The notes beneath the pieces were generated by a model. It worked only from the letters and a program-made list of their open reading frames with translations. It did no database searches and was not told the origin of the DNA. A stretch of 64,000 nucleotides of DNA from CBDFHF01 sp965247565 (GTDB lineage Bacteria; Pseudomonadota; Gammaproteobacteria; Methylococcales; Methylomonadaceae), in assembly GCA_965247565.1 (NCBI GenBank), contig CBDFHF010000003.1, forward strand, positions 372,001 to 436,000, written 5' to 3'. The position numbers were made by a program, and so were the translations under genes. Below are positions 62,746 through 64,000 of this stretch, piece by piece (position 1 is the stretch's first letter; the number at the start of each line of letters is the position of its first letter).

Positions 62746-63957
62746 TTATTTGTGAGTAATAGTGGTTATGAAATTATTAATGCGATGCGATGCTTTAACG
62801 CAGTCTTCTAGCGGCGCGACCAGGGCGACTCGCACATGGTTTTCGCCTGGATTGATGCCATTGAATTCCCGAGATAAATAGCTGCCGGGTAGTACTGAGA
62901 TATTTTCTCTGGCGAACAGTTGCTTAGCGAACTCGGTGTCCGAAATCGTAGTTTTTAGCCACACGTAGAACCCCCCCGGGGGCTTGCTGATATTACAAAC
63001 ATTACCTAGCACGCGAACGAAAGTGTTAAATTTGGCGCGATACAATCGGCGATTCTCAAAAACGTGCCGTTCATCCTGCCACGCTGCAATGCTGGCGTGT
63101 TGGGTTGGTAGCGGCATTGCACAGCCTTGATAAGTGCGGTATTGCAGATACTGTTGCAAAATATCGGCATCTCCCGCAACAAAACCGGAGCGTAAGCCCG
63201 GCGCATTAGAACGTTTGGACAAGCTATGAAATACCACGCAACGTTTGAAACTGGTATTGCCCATTTTGTAAGCAGTTTGCAGCAAACCGATCGGTGGATT
63301 GCTTTCGTCGTCATAAATTTCGCTATAACACTCGTCCGACGCAATTACGAAATCATATTTTTCCGCTAAATTGAGCAGCTTCTCTTGATCGGTTTGGCTA
63401 ATTACCGCACCGCTTGGGTTACCAGGCGAGCAGATGTAAATCAGTTGACAACGTTGCCAGATAGCTTCCGGAACGGAATCAAAATCAGGTAAATAACCGG
63501 ATGCTTCCACGGTGTTAATGAAATAAGGTTCTGCTCCGGCAAGTAGTGTTGCGCCTTCATAAATTTGATAAAACGGATTGGGCATGACCACAATCGGGCG
63601 GCTACTTGTTGCCGAAGTATCAATGATACATTGTGCAAACGAAAACAAGGCTTCACGAGTGCCGCTAACCGGCAATACCTGAGTTTCCGGATTAATGCAG
63701 TCAACCGGAAGGAAGCGTTTGGCTAACCAGCTAGCGATGGCTATTCTTAATGCCGGTATGCCTTTTGTAGTGGGATATGTGCCCAGGCCGTTAATGTTTT
63801 TTAATAGTGCTTCCTGAATAAAATGCGGTGTGGCGTGGCCTGGCTCACCTATAGACATGGCGATATGAGCTCTGTTGACAGGTGGAGTAATGCCTAGTTT
63901 GAGCAGCGCTAGCTTCTCAAACGGGTATGGATTTAAATTTGATAAATTAGGATTCAT
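62746..63957 (-). CDS. dapC: Succinyldiaminopimelate transaminase
   Basis: A 403-residue class I PLP aminotransferase that makes N-succinyl-LL-diaminopimelate next to DapD in the lysine/peptidoglycan route. It has SIGEPGHATPHFI, VSGTREALFSF, NPFYQIYEGA, CSPGNPSGAVIS, IASDECYSEIYDD, the PLP Lys in HSLSKRSNAPGLRSGF, and GENHVRVAL. It is the upstream gene of the dapC-dapD pair. The start at 63957 is the first ATG. Confidence 0.94.
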   Translation of the reverse strand: MNPNLSNLNPYPFEKLALLKLGITPPVNRAHIAMSIGEPGHATPHFIQEALLKNINGLGTYPTTKGIPALRIAIASWLAKRFLPVDCINPETQVLPVSGTREALFSFAQCIIDTSATSSRPIVVMPNPFYQIYEGATLLAGAEPYFINTVEASGYLPDFDSVPEAIWQRCQLIYICSPGNPSGAVISQTDQEKLLNLAEKYDFVIASDECYSEIYDDESNPPIGLLQTAYKMGNTSFKRCVVFHSLSKRSNAPGLRSGFVAGDADILQQYLQYRTYQGCAMPLPTQHASIAAWQDERHVFENRRLYRAKFNTFVRVLGNVCNISKPPGGFYVWLKTTISDTEFAKQLFARENISVLPGSYLSREFNGINPGENHVRVALVAPLEDCVKASHRINNFITTITHK

Positions 63958-64000
63958 TAATCAATTACAACGGGGTTGTTTACCCGAGGCTTGGGCTTGC

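Overview
The window is a chromosomal piece of a gammaproteobacterium, most likely a methanotroph of the order Methylococcales. This rests on five proteins ending in a PEP-CTERM-type sorting tail (four with the VPVPxAVWLFGSA variant), a four-gene ABC/beta-propeller cassette of the type associated with PQQ-dependent alcohol oxidation, and housekeeping genes of gammaproteobacterial type (mltD/yafS/rnhA, cmoB, hemB, htpG, feoABC, dapC-dapD). The species cannot be named from the sequence alone. No transposase, integrase, CRISPR array or rRNA was seen. One tRNA gene, tRNA-Ser(UGA), is present.

Layout. 1-2.6 kb: the 3' part of a large propeller/beta-helix protein and an aquaglyceroporin. 2.65-13.5 kb (minus strand): an apparent five-gene operon of two tandem paralogous TonB-dependent receptors, a solitary periplasmic binding protein, a 1659-residue hybrid histidine kinase that also carries GGDEF and EAL domains, and an HDOD protein. 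13.7-17 kb: a small lipoprotein, a first pair of PEP-CTERM proteins and a small membrane protein. 17.1-22.9 kb: cobU, a MOSC protein, a PilZ protein and the PQQ-type ABC cassette. 23-28 kb: a large unrecognised protein, the Fur-controlled feoABC operon and yajD. 28-35.4 kb: rnhA, yafS-like methyltransferase, mltD, tRNA-Ser, aroE-hemB, mlaC and cmoB. 35.4-38.6 kb: a second pair of PEP-CTERM proteins interleaved with three copies of a structured RNA element resembling the cyclic di-GMP-I (GEMM-I) riboswitch, followed by a cluster of strong palindromes. 38.6-43 kb: htpG and a response-regulator/kinase pair. 43.2-53.4 kb: a phosphate island with a broken phoD, a periplasmic glycerophosphodiesterase, a PQQ-like propeller protein, a 45-residue membrane protein, ppk, glgP and phoU; several of these follow sites with the 7-4-7 layout of PHO boxes. 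53.6-60 kb: a NitT/TauT-type ABC transporter, a secreted lysyl-endopeptidase-like protease, a YidB-like protein and a multi-pass membrane protein. 60-64 kb: a fifth PEP-CTERM protein, cysH, and dapC-dapD.

Two themes recur. The first is cyclic di-GMP: a GGDEF+EAL hybrid kinase with an intact I-site, a PilZ receptor, and riboswitch-like leaders on surface-protein genes. The second is phosphate starvation and storage: polyphosphate kinase, glycogen phosphorylase, PhoU and extracytoplasmic phosphodiesterases under probable PhoB control. The best candidates for undescribed biology are the TonB-receptor/binding-protein/hybrid-kinase operon, which looks like a sensing relay from the outer membrane to c-di-GMP, and the tandem riboswitch-PEP-CTERM units. 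Both functional readings are inference from sequence.
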